Source: Pegea sp. RAD2-039
Lineage: Eukaryota; Chordata; Thaliacea; Salpida; Salpidae
NCBI GenBank assembly: GCA_034620365.1
Contig: JAQGEQ010000191.1
Span: 372,001 to 436,000, forward strand
Length of the DNA: 64,000 nucleotides
Reading direction: 5' to 3'
Shown: positions 46,556 to 57,400 of the stretch, piece after piece
Numbering within the stretch: position 1 is the stretch's first letter
Layout: each line of letters begins with the position of its first letter
Made by a program: the position numbers and the translations under genes
Notes under the pieces: model-generated
Database searches by the model: none
Told to the model about the DNA's origin: nothing
What the model saw: the letters and a program-made list of their open reading frames with translations, nothing else

Positions 46556-46584
46556 ATGGCGACTTTGCCTAGCAACTGGAAGAT
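46556..46584 (+). CDS. Possible first coding exon of an unidentified gene
   Basis: ATG followed by nine codons (MATLPSNWK) and a consensus donor GTAAGA. The location, directly downstream of an X-box in a GC-richer island, looks like a 5' end. I could not connect it with certainty to downstream exons and do not recognise the protein; it may be a small ciliary gene of which the rest is spread over the next kilobases, or a chance arrangement. Confidence 0.3.
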
Positions 46585-48699
46585 GTAAGATGTTGTCATG
46601 GAGATGATTATTGAAAATGATCGATGTTTAATTTCAAATTTGAAACAGATTTGTTAGTTTTATTCAATTAATTGATTTAGTCGAATCAATCAATATTATC
46701 TAATCTTCTTGTGATCTTCATCCGATCTTCAACCAGTCTTCATCTATTCGTATTTATGTCTGATCTTCTATTGACCCTCATCTGATCCTTACTCGATTTT
46801 CATCTGATCTTTACCTAATCTTCACCTAAACTTCTTCTAATCATAGAATCTTTCAGATTCAGATTTTTAACCAAAAATCAACAAAGTTTTTCAATCCTTT
46901 TATCAGTTCAATTTTATTTCAACATTTATTAAAAGAGTCTTTCAGTCAATGAGAATTACCCGGAAACTCATAAACTGATCTTAAGATTCAAACACAATCT
47001 TCTTTTAATTCAGAAGTCTTCACTAATCTTTCAGAAATTGAATGATCCTTGTTATTTATCAACATTTTCAGCTCCAAATTTAAATAATTCTAAACTCAAA
47101 TCTCAAATACTTTTGAATTCAAAAAACTAGGAGTTTTGTGATTATTATTTCATCAACTTAAACAGGACACAAGTTTAAAGTATTCAAAGAAATATAAAAT
47201 TTTAAGAAATAAAAAAAATTGTCTTCAATACGATCTGAATAATACAAGATTCAGTTTAGGAAGTTTCTCACAAAATCTATCTGAAAAATATTTGACAAGC
47301 TGCAGTAGATAGAAAAGCTCCTACACCTACACCTTAACCCAATCAGGGCCTAAAAGTAAGGTCAGAAGCTTTAATAAGACTTAAAGGTGGTACATCGAAA
47401 CCATGTTTAAAATATCTAGTGATTATTCATCACAGGATTGCAGATAAAGATGCGTTCATATGATGCTAAATTAATTTCAAAACTCAACAATGATTTCAAA
47501 ATATGTTCAAAATGAAACAAACACCAAAAGTTATTAAATTTTAAGGATTAGAAAACAACTGACAGAAAGTAACATACACAAGCAAGTGAAGCAGATGATC
47601 GAATTTGAAACTGAAATGGTTTCTCATCAAGGACTAAAAATGAAGTCTTCATGAGACTTGCTCTTCCCAAAGAAGTGTTCTTCACAAACTCCAATCCAAA
47701 CAGATTTTAAAAGAATAAAATCTTCGAAAAGATTCTTAAATCACAAATTGCTTGAAGAGATCTTGATAAAGTCTTATACAAGCTCTTATAAGAGTATCAC
47801 TGTGTGACAAAGATACCCTCATAGGACCCTGGGCTCATCCACTAACGAGGAAGACCTCGTATGACTTGGCAACTGAAAGATCTTTTAGCAGGACAAAGCC
47901 AAGAAGATGGTTGGAAAGTTGCCAAAAGTTACAGACAGAAAAGGTTGATCAAATGAAGCACCTTGAAACAAGAATCAAAAAATTAAAGTTTAGAAAAAAA
48001 AGCTACAAAAAATTTTCAACTTTTGATAATTGCTTCCCATAAAACAGAAAGCAGAGCCTGAAAGTCTCGAAGTTTCAACGCCGTTCTTCGAAAACTTTTT
48101 GTTTTCTTTTTGTTTAATTAAAAACTTTTCAATTTTTAAAGTCAAACAAAGAACTGATTCGAACAGACTTCGAACAACTCAATTCATTGATCAATAATTT
48201 GTTGAAGCAAATGATAATCTGAACAAACGCGATGGATTAACATATCACGTGACGCGCTGATGACGTCATAATGTTCCAAACAAGACGCGAAACTAATTCG
48301 ACTACTAAATATTTGATTTCCTGTCACGTGGTTAAGTAAGACTCATAGGAATGTGACGACGGTCTCTGATTGGACGATTGATTTTTTATCATTTTTCTTG
48401 GATGAGTGAGTCCGTGACGTCATCATTTGATGACCGCATTTGCACCTTGATTTGAAAAAGCTAGTTGAGCCGTTTGCAGGGATGTTTTTCCTTCAACTTT
48501 TTCCAGAATTACTTTTTTTAATTAAATTTAAAAATTGGCAAATTTTTGATTTAAACTGGAAACAAATTTTGAATTTTATTTAAAAATATTTCTTTTGAGT
48601 CAAAAAGAAGTTGGTTTTGATATTTACTACCGTCAAGAAGTAATTTGTTTCAAGTTGAAACAATTTTATATCAACTTTTCAGGTGGGTTTGCGCAATGA

Positions 48700-48794
48700 C
48701 GTCACAGCAAATGACGTCACAAGCACGACATCACGATAAGAAGCAGCTGATCAAATCGAAATCAATCAAAGCTGAAAATTTGATTGAAAATTGA
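48700..48794 (+). CDS. Short open frame, MTSQQMTSQ... (hypothetical)
   Basis: After an acceptor TTTTCAG at 48678 an open frame runs to a stop near 48794. It contains MTSQQMTSQARHHDKKQL and a Lys-rich end. The repeated MTSQ comes from two TGACGTCA octamers, so the coding look may be produced by them. No family resemblance. Confidence 0.15.
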
Positions 48795-48859
48795 ACAAAT
48801 TGATATTTAAATCGTTCAACAACTGATTAGGTGAAGTAGTCTGAAGACACTTTTCTTAG

Positions 48860-48988
48860 TTCAACAAATATTCAAAAATATGGGGTTGGCAGTGGCTAGC
48901 TTTAGTGAAGTTTTTGTGAGTTATTCGAGGTAGTTGAAGATGAAATGAAAATTGGAGTTGATCCAACTCAACTCAAAAAGATTCTGTC
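48860..48988 (+). CDS. Exon-like pieces of an unidentified gene
   Basis: Two neighbouring plus-strand segments look coding: after TTCTTAG at 48860, QQIFKNMGLAVASFSEVF ending at a GTGAGT donor, and just after it VVEDEMKIGVDPTQLKKILS ending at a GTAGAA donor. They are in different frames and only 14 bases separate them, too few for an intron, so at most one reading is right or the copy is broken. I do not recognise the protein. Confidence 0.2.
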
Positions 48989-49640
48989 GTACTTTTATAA
49001 GGTAGAAAAATGGACAGAAAAAAAAGGATGAAAAATTATTTAGATGAAGATTAAAGAAAGATTTAATAATTTAAGAAAAAATTCTCTAAATTTTGATCAT
49101 CACTTAAGCTTGATTAATCCTTTACAAAAGTAGTAACAGTCACAAAAACTTTACAAAACTTTCTTCTAACTATTTTCTTTTTGTTGATGTTGGCCGGCGG
49201 GTTTCTCAATTCACGATTCACTGAGCTTACCTCTGCATGGGTGTCCGCATAGGCAGCCAAAACCAGGGCTGGTTACCTTCTTGATTATCTTTTAACGCTT
49301 GCTATTCAACTGTCTGTTTCAATTACACTCCAGTCTACAGTACTTATAAATCAACAGTTTTCTGCAGAAACTTTGAAAGTTTTAATTACCTGTTTCAAAT
49401 AACTTTTCAGGATTCAAACATTATGTCGTCTTCCTAAGACGGAAATGACGTCATGATGTAGTTGTGGACATTATGATTAGTGATAGATGATGCTGGTGTT
49501 GATATTTACTGTTTCAGACGCTTAAACTGAGATAGACTGATGTGACGTGCTAATTTGAAATTTATGTCTTTACTGTTATCTTTGAATCGTAGCTTTATGC
49601 TGATTGGTTGATTTAACTGTTATCTAAATCTGCTAGCATC

Positions 49641-49826
49641 TTAAAGGGTTCTGATTGGTTTACAAATTACTCCTAGTAAAAGACAAATTTGTTCCCATGA
49701 AGTCTCCAGGTTTTTTTGGAATGCTTCATCAATTCTTAATTGAGCTTGTAAATCTGTCATCATCTCATCCACCATTTCAATTTCACTAAAACTTTTCAAT
49801 ATCTCAAAGCCCAAAATCAAAATCAC
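49641..49826 (-). CDS. Possible minus-strand exon, helix-rich (hypothetical)
   Basis: The frame contains EMVDEMMTDLQAQLRIDEAF and continues as a likely amphipathic helix before a stop. A second minus-strand segment at about 49910-50000 (NNVYIHIEVHQMLVVRGK) precedes it with a GTGAGG donor, but the phases do not join. No family recognised. Confidence 0.2.
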   Translation of the reverse strand: MILILGFEILKSFSEIEMVDEMMTDLQAQLRIDEAFQKNLETSWEQICLLLGVICKPIRTL

Positions 49827-51171
49827 AAATTAATCAAACGCATTGGAGCGAGACGAAAAAGTAACCAATCACCAATCATCAGCCACGATTAGAAAACCCT
49901 CACCTAAAAATGACCTCTTGTGTTGATAGTAAATCATTTTCCCACGGACTACAAGCATTTGGTGGACTTCGATGTGAATGTAAACATTATTTGACCGTTT
50001 CATCAGTAGACAACCAAGCATCTAGCTTGTGATGAGTTATCACTGATGCATGACTATCCACGAACCGTTGATCTTTTGTAACTGTAGTCAACAGTAGCTA
50101 GAAAGTAACTTACAAATAAACTTGTTTGTTTAAAGCTTTTTTGTAGGGATCAGGTGAAGATTTTGGATGAAGTCACGTATTGAGTTGAATCTTTTAAAAC
50201 TAGTGTCTATGTGTTGATTGAAATTGCTGAGATTCGATTTAATATCGAAGCTCTTCCTCATTAGGAGCATTTTAGTGATTAAATTTGTCGGTTTTTAATT
50301 TCACAATAGAAATAAATAATCGGAAATTTTTCCCTTTTTTTTTTTTAGGATTTAAAACTTTCTTATGAATTTATAATTTTCAAAATTTAATTTTTTTACC
50401 ACATCCTAAAACTCTCATAAATCATCTTCTTCTGATCTTGATAACAACTTCTAATCCATAAATTTTTTTCTCAACATTTTTTTAACTTCAAATTTCTTTC
50501 CCTAAAAATTCGAACTTCACATTTTCTCAAATCGTCTTTTCGCTATTCACTTGATTACGTCATCAGCACCGCTTAAGTGTCAGCAAAAATCTCACGTGAT
50601 GACGTCAAAAACGCTTGAAATTCAGTTCAATAAAATCATTAAATTAAGAACTTCATCAAATTGAGAAAAGCAAATAAAAAAGAAAGACGACAGCGTTGAT
50701 GACGTCATCAGCTTTGCAAACACCTAGGGTTAGGAAAATGCTGATACAAATCACTGCCTCTAATGATCTATCCAAGGATCAAGCAACAATTAAAAGATCT
50801 AAATAAGGTGATGATGTCATCAGTCATAATTTAGTGTTAAAATTTGAAATTTGAATTTGGTTTTGATGAAAATCGTTTTTGTGAATTTTTAACTTAAAAA
50901 AAAATAAGTAAAAAACTAAAAATAAAATTAAAGATGAAAGAGAAAAGTTTTAGGAGTGGAAATATCAATTAATCGCCAATCTATAAATCACGATTTTAAT
51001 TAAATATTATTGTAAGCATCGGTGTCAAATTATGATTGCGTCAACGGGTTCACCCTATGACTACAGGTGTAAAAAGGGAACTAGTACCTCTAAATCCTCT
51101 AATAGACCCCCTCAAGCAGATTACATCGAAGAAAAACAAATTTAATAAATGACAAAGACAAGACTTTGATT

Positions 51172-51360
51172 AGATTCTGTTGGTTGGGGTGGGTGAGAGA
51201 GGAACTATCACAACCGGCAAACAAACCATGGAAAAGTAAACATCGAAAATGGTCGTTTTTAAATCTACGCGAAATTTTGACAACTTTTAAACTATTTGAG
51301 GAAATTAAAAAATCAAATTATCAACTTGGAGCTGTTTTTCTTTGGAGTAGATTAGAACCG
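51172..51360 (+). CDS. Possible exon of an unidentified gene
   Basis: An open frame with natural-looking composition (PWKSKHRKWSFLNLREIL, then EEIKKSNYQLGAVFLWSRLE) ends at a donor-like GTACGT. An acceptor-like GATTAG precedes it. A second plus-strand piece with good residue usage and a GTAAGT donor lies at 51650-51710 (VVKKDLLRYFHLTLDQLDKL) but has no acceptor in front. Identity unknown. Confidence 0.25.
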
Positions 51361-52331
51361 GTACGTTTTTTTACTTGAATTTTGTTTCGTATGATTCTAT
51401 CAGTTGGTGGGTTCTATTCATCCCTAAGTAAAGCTAATGACGCGTAAAAGCTTTTTGTCTTTACTTCAAAGCGTGTGAGGTCGGTTGTGAGTCTGGTCGG
51501 TTGGTCCGCATTCAACTAGTGACCACCCTACAGGGCCCACAACTTTAATTTTTACTTTTAATTTTTTAATTGAATTTTTTAATTAAAATTTATTTTTTCT
51601 CGAATTTTGAATCTCAAATCAAAAACCATTTTCGAAAAACGCCCAAAAAGTTGTCAAAAAAGATCTTTTGAGATATTTCCACCTTACTCTGGATCAATTG
51701 GATAAACTTGTAAGTTGAAGATTCATAGATGACGTCATTACTTCCTTGAAGATCAAACTCAGTGAAGCATGAAGTGATCAAAAGTTAGGATTTCAAAATT
51801 CAGATTTCAGGAAATTGATGATCTTCAGAACATTTCCGCCATCTTAATTCATTTCTACATTCTCTTTAGCGCCACTAATTTCAGTGGCCAAAATTCACTT
51901 GTATTTTTTCCAGCTAAACAATAGATTTTCATAATTTCTACTCTTCTTTTTCTAACTTCTCCCGATTTTTTTTTCCTTTTTCTTTAACCTATCAATAGTC
52001 AAGTCTCTTTCAGTTTGAAACTCAGTTCGAAAGTTGTAGTTTGTGGAAATAAGTATTTAGTATTTATTTGAAAAGTCTTCAGCTTGATGAGATGACAAAA
52101 AGCAATTGAAGTTTTTTTGATGTAGTTTTGAGCACTTGATTACAAGACATAACATTTTACAAAACACTTGTGTCTTCATCTCCCTTCAAACTCATTTTTT
52201 TCAGTTTTTTTTTTATTCAGTTGAATTCTAATCAAATTTTCTTTTAACAGACAACAGCAATTGAAGCAATAATTTAAAGTTTGCTTTAGTAGCTAAGACA
52301 GAAAAGCTTTTTAATTATCCAATCCAGCACC

Positions 52332-54048
52332 ATGACATCAAATCAAGTTACCATGGAATATAGCTTCGATTTAACAAACGACAAACGCAAAAGTGACTCA
52401 TGTAAATGTAATTGTCAAGGACAGAAGAACTGGCCAGCAAAAATCAGTCCTTTTTTCACATTTAATAAAACTATTACATTTTTACTTGGCTTATGTTTAG
52501 TTCTTTCACTGTCATCGTTGGCTGAATGTTCAACTGGAATCCACCATCAGACTTTTAATCAAACCACACCGCTATCAGTGGCCCGACTCCTGGCCAAACA
52601 GTTTTGCGGGCCCCGATTCACAGTAAGAAGGCGAAGTAATATTCGCTGTCTGCGCAGTTTGCTGACTAGAGTTCGAATAACCGAACAAGGAAACAATAAA
52701 CGAAAAGCGGACCCTCGTATTTTGGAATTTATAAAAGTAGCAAGATCGAAACATATCGGATTTTGGTTGAAAAGATTGAAAAAAGTACAAACCCAACCAG
52801 GTTACCAATCCCAATCAATTCAAACACATACAAACTGCTCAGGGACAATCCAGTACCTTCGACAACGACGTTCTACAACTCATTCACTTCCAGATAATTA
52901 TGGAACCCACCGTAAACGTTATTTATTAAATAATTTCTACGGCATGTACCTAGCAATTACTCCAAATAAAGCAAAAGGAGTTTTAGAACAAAAGTCCCTT
53001 ACAGACTACCGCAATTATTGTAAGTTGATTAAATGGTGTAAGTATTTTCTTATTTTGCTTCTACTAACAACTCTAGCTATTAACCAACTAATCAAATCGC
53101 TTCTAACACCACAATTAGTTACCATAGAACCTTCGACCCCTAAAATCTACGTCATAAGCAAATGATGACGTCACAACTTTATATAATGATGAGAAATCGG
53201 TTATGACGTCATTATGATCTTAATAATGACAGATCAAAGCTGTTGCTTTGCTGACGTCATCGGCGACGTCGCGCAGCATCTCAACGCTTGAATTACTTTG
53301 CGTTCAAGTTCATCGCAATTGTGACGTCACGATGCTATTGAAAATTTCCCGACTCGTGACGTCACGATCGAAGCAAGCAGCGAATGGCAGCGATGACGTC
53401 ATGAAATATTATATTTCTTCATGACGTCAGTTGCTTTGCTTCACTGCTTCTGCTGCTTTAATTGACGTCATCAGTGACGTCACTGAAGTGTGATAATAGT
53501 TGTGACGTCATCAACTTGCTTGATCTCCCTCCCCTACCCCTAGCTGCTCCTAAGACGCGATTTTTTTTCGCTTCCTGATCATTTTGATTTGTTTTCAGTG
53601 GAAATTGATCAAAAACCGACTGGAGATGACAACCAGCGTCATACCTTCGCGTTCTACGGGAAAGCAGCAAAAAGATTTCTTTGCATCAACAAAAGAGGAA
53701 AAGTCTTTGTCAGGGTAAGAAATCTTTCTTGATATCCTCCTAACTTCCCTAAAAGTCCTCTGGGAGCTTCACCTAATCCTTGACGATCACTAACTAGTTT
53801 CTTTTATGACGTCACAGAGGGAGTTCCAAAAAAGACTCTGTAATTTCGAGGAGACGATATCAGAAGATAAAATGTCGATTTATACATTTGCTGGGACACA
53901 ACGTCGGAAGAGTTCGAAGCCGTGGTATCTGGCGATTAATCGCGACGGAACAATTCGGAAACGAAGTCCGAGGAGCAAGAAAGAAAAGAGCGGATTTCGG
54001 TCTTCGACTGAATGGATGCCAATTCCTTCGCCAACTAACAACCGTTGA
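52332..54048 (+). CDS. Fibroblast growth factor ligand with long N-terminal extension
   Basis: Predicted FGF signal for receptor tyrosine kinases. Exons 52332-53019, 53599-53714 and 53818-54048 (donors GTAAGT, GTAAGA; acceptors TTTTCAG, CACAG); 344 residues. The beta-trefoil begins near residue 196: YLLNNFYGMYLAITPN, YLEI across the first junction, RFLCINKRGKVFV in exon 2, LCNFEE and PWYLAINRDGTIRKRSPRSK in exon 3. The WYLAI..DGTIRKR end is closest to the FGF8/17/18 type, but I give no subfamily. The N-terminus is unusual: 45 residues with CKCNC before a hydrophobic segment (48-65), then a basic linker of about 110 residues with N-glycosylation sites and a furin-type RQRR site (177-180) just ahead of the trefoil. 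That suggests a signal-anchored precursor cut to release the core. A second ATG at 52353 has a better ACCATGG context. Confidence 0.9.
53020..53165 (+). other. Open reading through the FGF exon 1 donor into a hydrophobic tail
   Basis: If the first FGF intron is not removed at 53020, the frame stays open for 48 codons to a stop at 53163-53165, adding a helix-like run (YFLILLLLTTLAINQ). The product would lose two thirds of the FGF fold and gain a C-terminal membrane segment. The donor is excellent, so this may be a minor retained-intron form or chance. Confidence 0.45.
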
Positions 54049-54420
54049 CTCTTCTACATTGTGACGTCATCACTTCATGAACTTCGAACTTGTGTGACGT
54101 CATCGCGACGAACAACGATCAGTTGGGAAATCCCCGCTGCAGCAGCTTTTTGTCACTTTTTTGGCCGTTTTTGAAAGTTGCAAGAAACAAATTTCAGCAT
54201 AATCACATCTGGCGACTTTCTATGACGTCATAAAGCTTTAAATTCAAGATCTGAGCAGCAGGACTGCAATCAGTGTCTCTTCCGCCTTTTCATTTGCTCA
54301 GTATTTCTATGACGTCACGAGCCGACGCGTAATCGAAGCCTTCGGACAACCCACTTCTAGTGGACTTTAAAAAACTAAAACACAAAAACGCCGCGTTTCA
54401 CAAAATGACGTCATCAAAGT
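53160..54420. repeat. Dense cluster of TGACGTCA palindromes across the FGF gene
   Basis: About 17 exact octamers in 1.26 kb, often in the longer form ATGACGTCAT, concentrated in intron 1, with others in intron 2 (one overlapping the exon 3 acceptor) and the 3' flank. The density is far beyond chance in DNA this AT-rich. The octamer is the CREB/ATF consensus, so an enhancer is possible; an alternative is a simple-sequence-like family spread by mutation and duplication. Confidence 0.85.
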
Positions 54421-57400
54421 CACTAATCTTTCAGTTTATTGTTTCAGTTGAATATTACAAAATTTGAATCTTGAAAAGTTAATAAACCAAAAAGTGAAAA
54501 TTGGATGGGTTTTGTTTTGAAAGAAAAGTTTAATTTTAGATTTCTGATTAAATCAAATTCTTTATTTAACTATTCGCAGAAGTGACAAAAAATTGCTGAT
54601 TTTATCAAAAGTAAGAAAAGTAAACATCAAACTTGTGTGACTTGAAACAATAAAAATCGCTGCCTAATCATTTGTTGAAAGAAAATTACAATTTTTTGTT
54701 TCATTTTTTGCAAAACTTTCTGTAAATATTTTAATAGCTGCCTCTATAAGAGACTTTCAAATGTTTGTGTAAAGAGAAAGCTTTTTCTGAGTTCTTCTGA
54801 TTTAAAATTTCTGAAAAAAACTCGATAGTTTGAAATGTAAAAACATCTTCCAACAGACCCCTCCACCAATCTTATGATAATTAACTTTGTTAATGACGTA
54901 GTAAATCCAAACCCCGTCGAGAACTCATTTCAGATAATTGTTCAAATTGTCTCAAATTCTTGTGATCAAATAAAAACGTAAAATGTAAACAACAAAAAGA
55001 TTTGAAGACAGATAATTTTCTTGTTTTAAAATTTGTTTATTTTGAATCAGAAAATTGCCAAACAAAAAGAAAAATTGAATTATTTCTAATATTTCAAATG
55101 TATTTTTGAATTATTAAAAATTCTGGAAAAGATATTTTCAAAAAACTGGAATAAAGTTTAAAAAAGAAAATCTTAAAAAAAAATTTGAAAACAGCAATAA
55201 CAGGTTTAATAATTTGCTTCTAAGATTTTAAAGATATTAGCTCCTAAGCACGCTATCCAGGAATCGGTTCAAACTTTATAAAGGGTCACTCCCAACCTGT
55301 TCAATTGTTTTAGCTCTAATGAATTTGATAATCAGATTACTAAACCACGACAAGCTACGAAGCCAAACCTTTAGCGTGAGTTGTAAACTGATGTGGTTTA
55401 CAACATCACCACCATGATTTGCACGATATCAGAAGACTCTATATAAGAAGATGTAGCTGATGATAGAAGTAGTAAAAAATCATTTTAATCACAATTAAAT
55501 TGAAGGTTAGGAAGATTTTTTAATGATTAAAGTGGAAATATTGTTCTATAATTTTTAGTTTAGAACTAAATTAACCTCTCAAGTAAAAAACAACAGAGTT
55601 GAAAAAGTTTTTTTAAACTTAAATAACCGAAAAAAACAGATTAATAGTTATATGTGCGCTGTTGATAAATTTGTTGGTGATTTTTAGGAATATTTATCAA
55701 CTTAGCTATAGATGAAGAAGCTTTTTAATTTTGATAATTTAGTCATATGTTATTCGCTGGAAGAAATATTTTCTTGAATTTTTAAAATTGAAAAATTCTT
55801 CGTAAAAAATTTTGTAAATTTAGAAATTCATAAAAGTACATCTTCAATCTTTAAATGTATCTGAAAAATCTGATGAAAATCAAAAAGAGAATATTCTTTT
55901 ATTCATTTGATTAAGAAATTTTTTGAAAAGTTTTAATAAAGAAATGATAATTTAACTAAAAATATAGAAAAGTATATATAAATACAAATATAAATATTTA
56001 GATGTAATGTTTATATAAATATTTTTAAATAAACATTATACTATCAGTAAAAATCAAATTAAAAATGTAGTACTGTTATTCATATTTTCAAATAAATAAG
56101 ATTGAAAAAAGATTCAAAAATGTTTTTGAATTATTTTTAGAATTGAACTATCAACAATACTTTTAGAAATCAAAAGTAAGTGTATAAAAAATAATATAGG
56201 ATATAAAAACAATATTTCAAATGAATATTACAAAGTTAGTTTTTTTAACATTTAATTTAAGGAATCAAAATTTAAGATAGAAAATATTTTCAAAGTTTTC
56301 TGAAAGAAATAAAATGTATTTTCAAATTATTCCAATCTAGAAATTTGATTCATTAAAAGAAAATAACAAGTAACATTAAAAGAAAACTTTTCTGTCAAAA
56401 ATTGTTGTTTTTTTGAACTATTTTTTAAAACAAACGATCACTTTGAATATTCATCCATATACTTAATGAAATCAGAGACTTTTTTAGTGATGTTGATGTA
56501 AAAAAACCAAATAAATGTTTAATAAATTTATAGATTTAATTAAATTGTCGTGAAGATTCAAATCCACACTTACAAGATACCAGCTGATTAACAAGTTGAC
56601 GATAAACTCCAAAATAAGTTTTGAAATCCAAAAAAATTAATTTCTATCAAAACATATCCAAACAATTTCACACAAATCGCTTCTAGTTCACAAAACATCT
56701 CGCGTTTTAAAAGAAGATTTCGGAAGACCTCACGTACCTTGAGACTCACTTTGATGATCTGAGATGGTTTAAAGTAGCACGCGATCTATGGGCTGCGGTC
56801 ATCAACCACTTCAATCGCTTGCCAATATAACTTGAAAACATTTCTGGAATTTACAACAAATCTATTTTTGTCATTTAATTTTTTGAAATTTTTTCAAGAA
56901 TCGATCTTTCAAAGTTTAAGGATCATTTTATTGTTTGTTTCATCAAAAGATGATGAGGACACTTCGAAATAAAATTATTAATTTTTGAGATTATTGATTT
57001 TAATTAAAAAAGGTTTGAAGAAAAGAATTAAGATGAAGATCAGGACCAAGATGAAGTTAAGGATTTGGAAAAGGATTTAAAGTCTGGTAAATATTTTGAA
57101 GAACTATTGGAAATTAAAATATAAGAAAAATACTTTTATTAAAGATTTAACTTGATTAAATAGAACATCAAAAAATCAAAATTGTTTGTTTAAAACTAAA
57201 GCTCAAAAAAATTAATTAATATTTCAAAAAAAAACTTTTGTTTTTACTCAAAGTTTCGTTGCTACAGTTGAATAATTATACCAAAAAACTAAAATAAAAT
57301 TATTTGTTAGCACGCAAGGTGGGTCACGTGGCTTGTTACAAGTCAGTTTAAAGCTTGAGCAATTTCCATTTTAAATGTTTCCAACTTTATTCGATTGTTT

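Larger units (their letters stand above)
46585..52331. other. Gene-poor region with scattered exon-like pieces
   Basis: Besides the pieces listed separately, this region holds AT-rich DNA, a TCATCTGATCTT-like degenerate repeat (about 46690-46850), a patch with balanced composition at 49190-49330, and TGACGTCA octamers near 48261, 48414, 48697, 48711, 49445, 50603, 50700 and 51729. I could not build a continuous gene through it. Confidence 0.35.
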
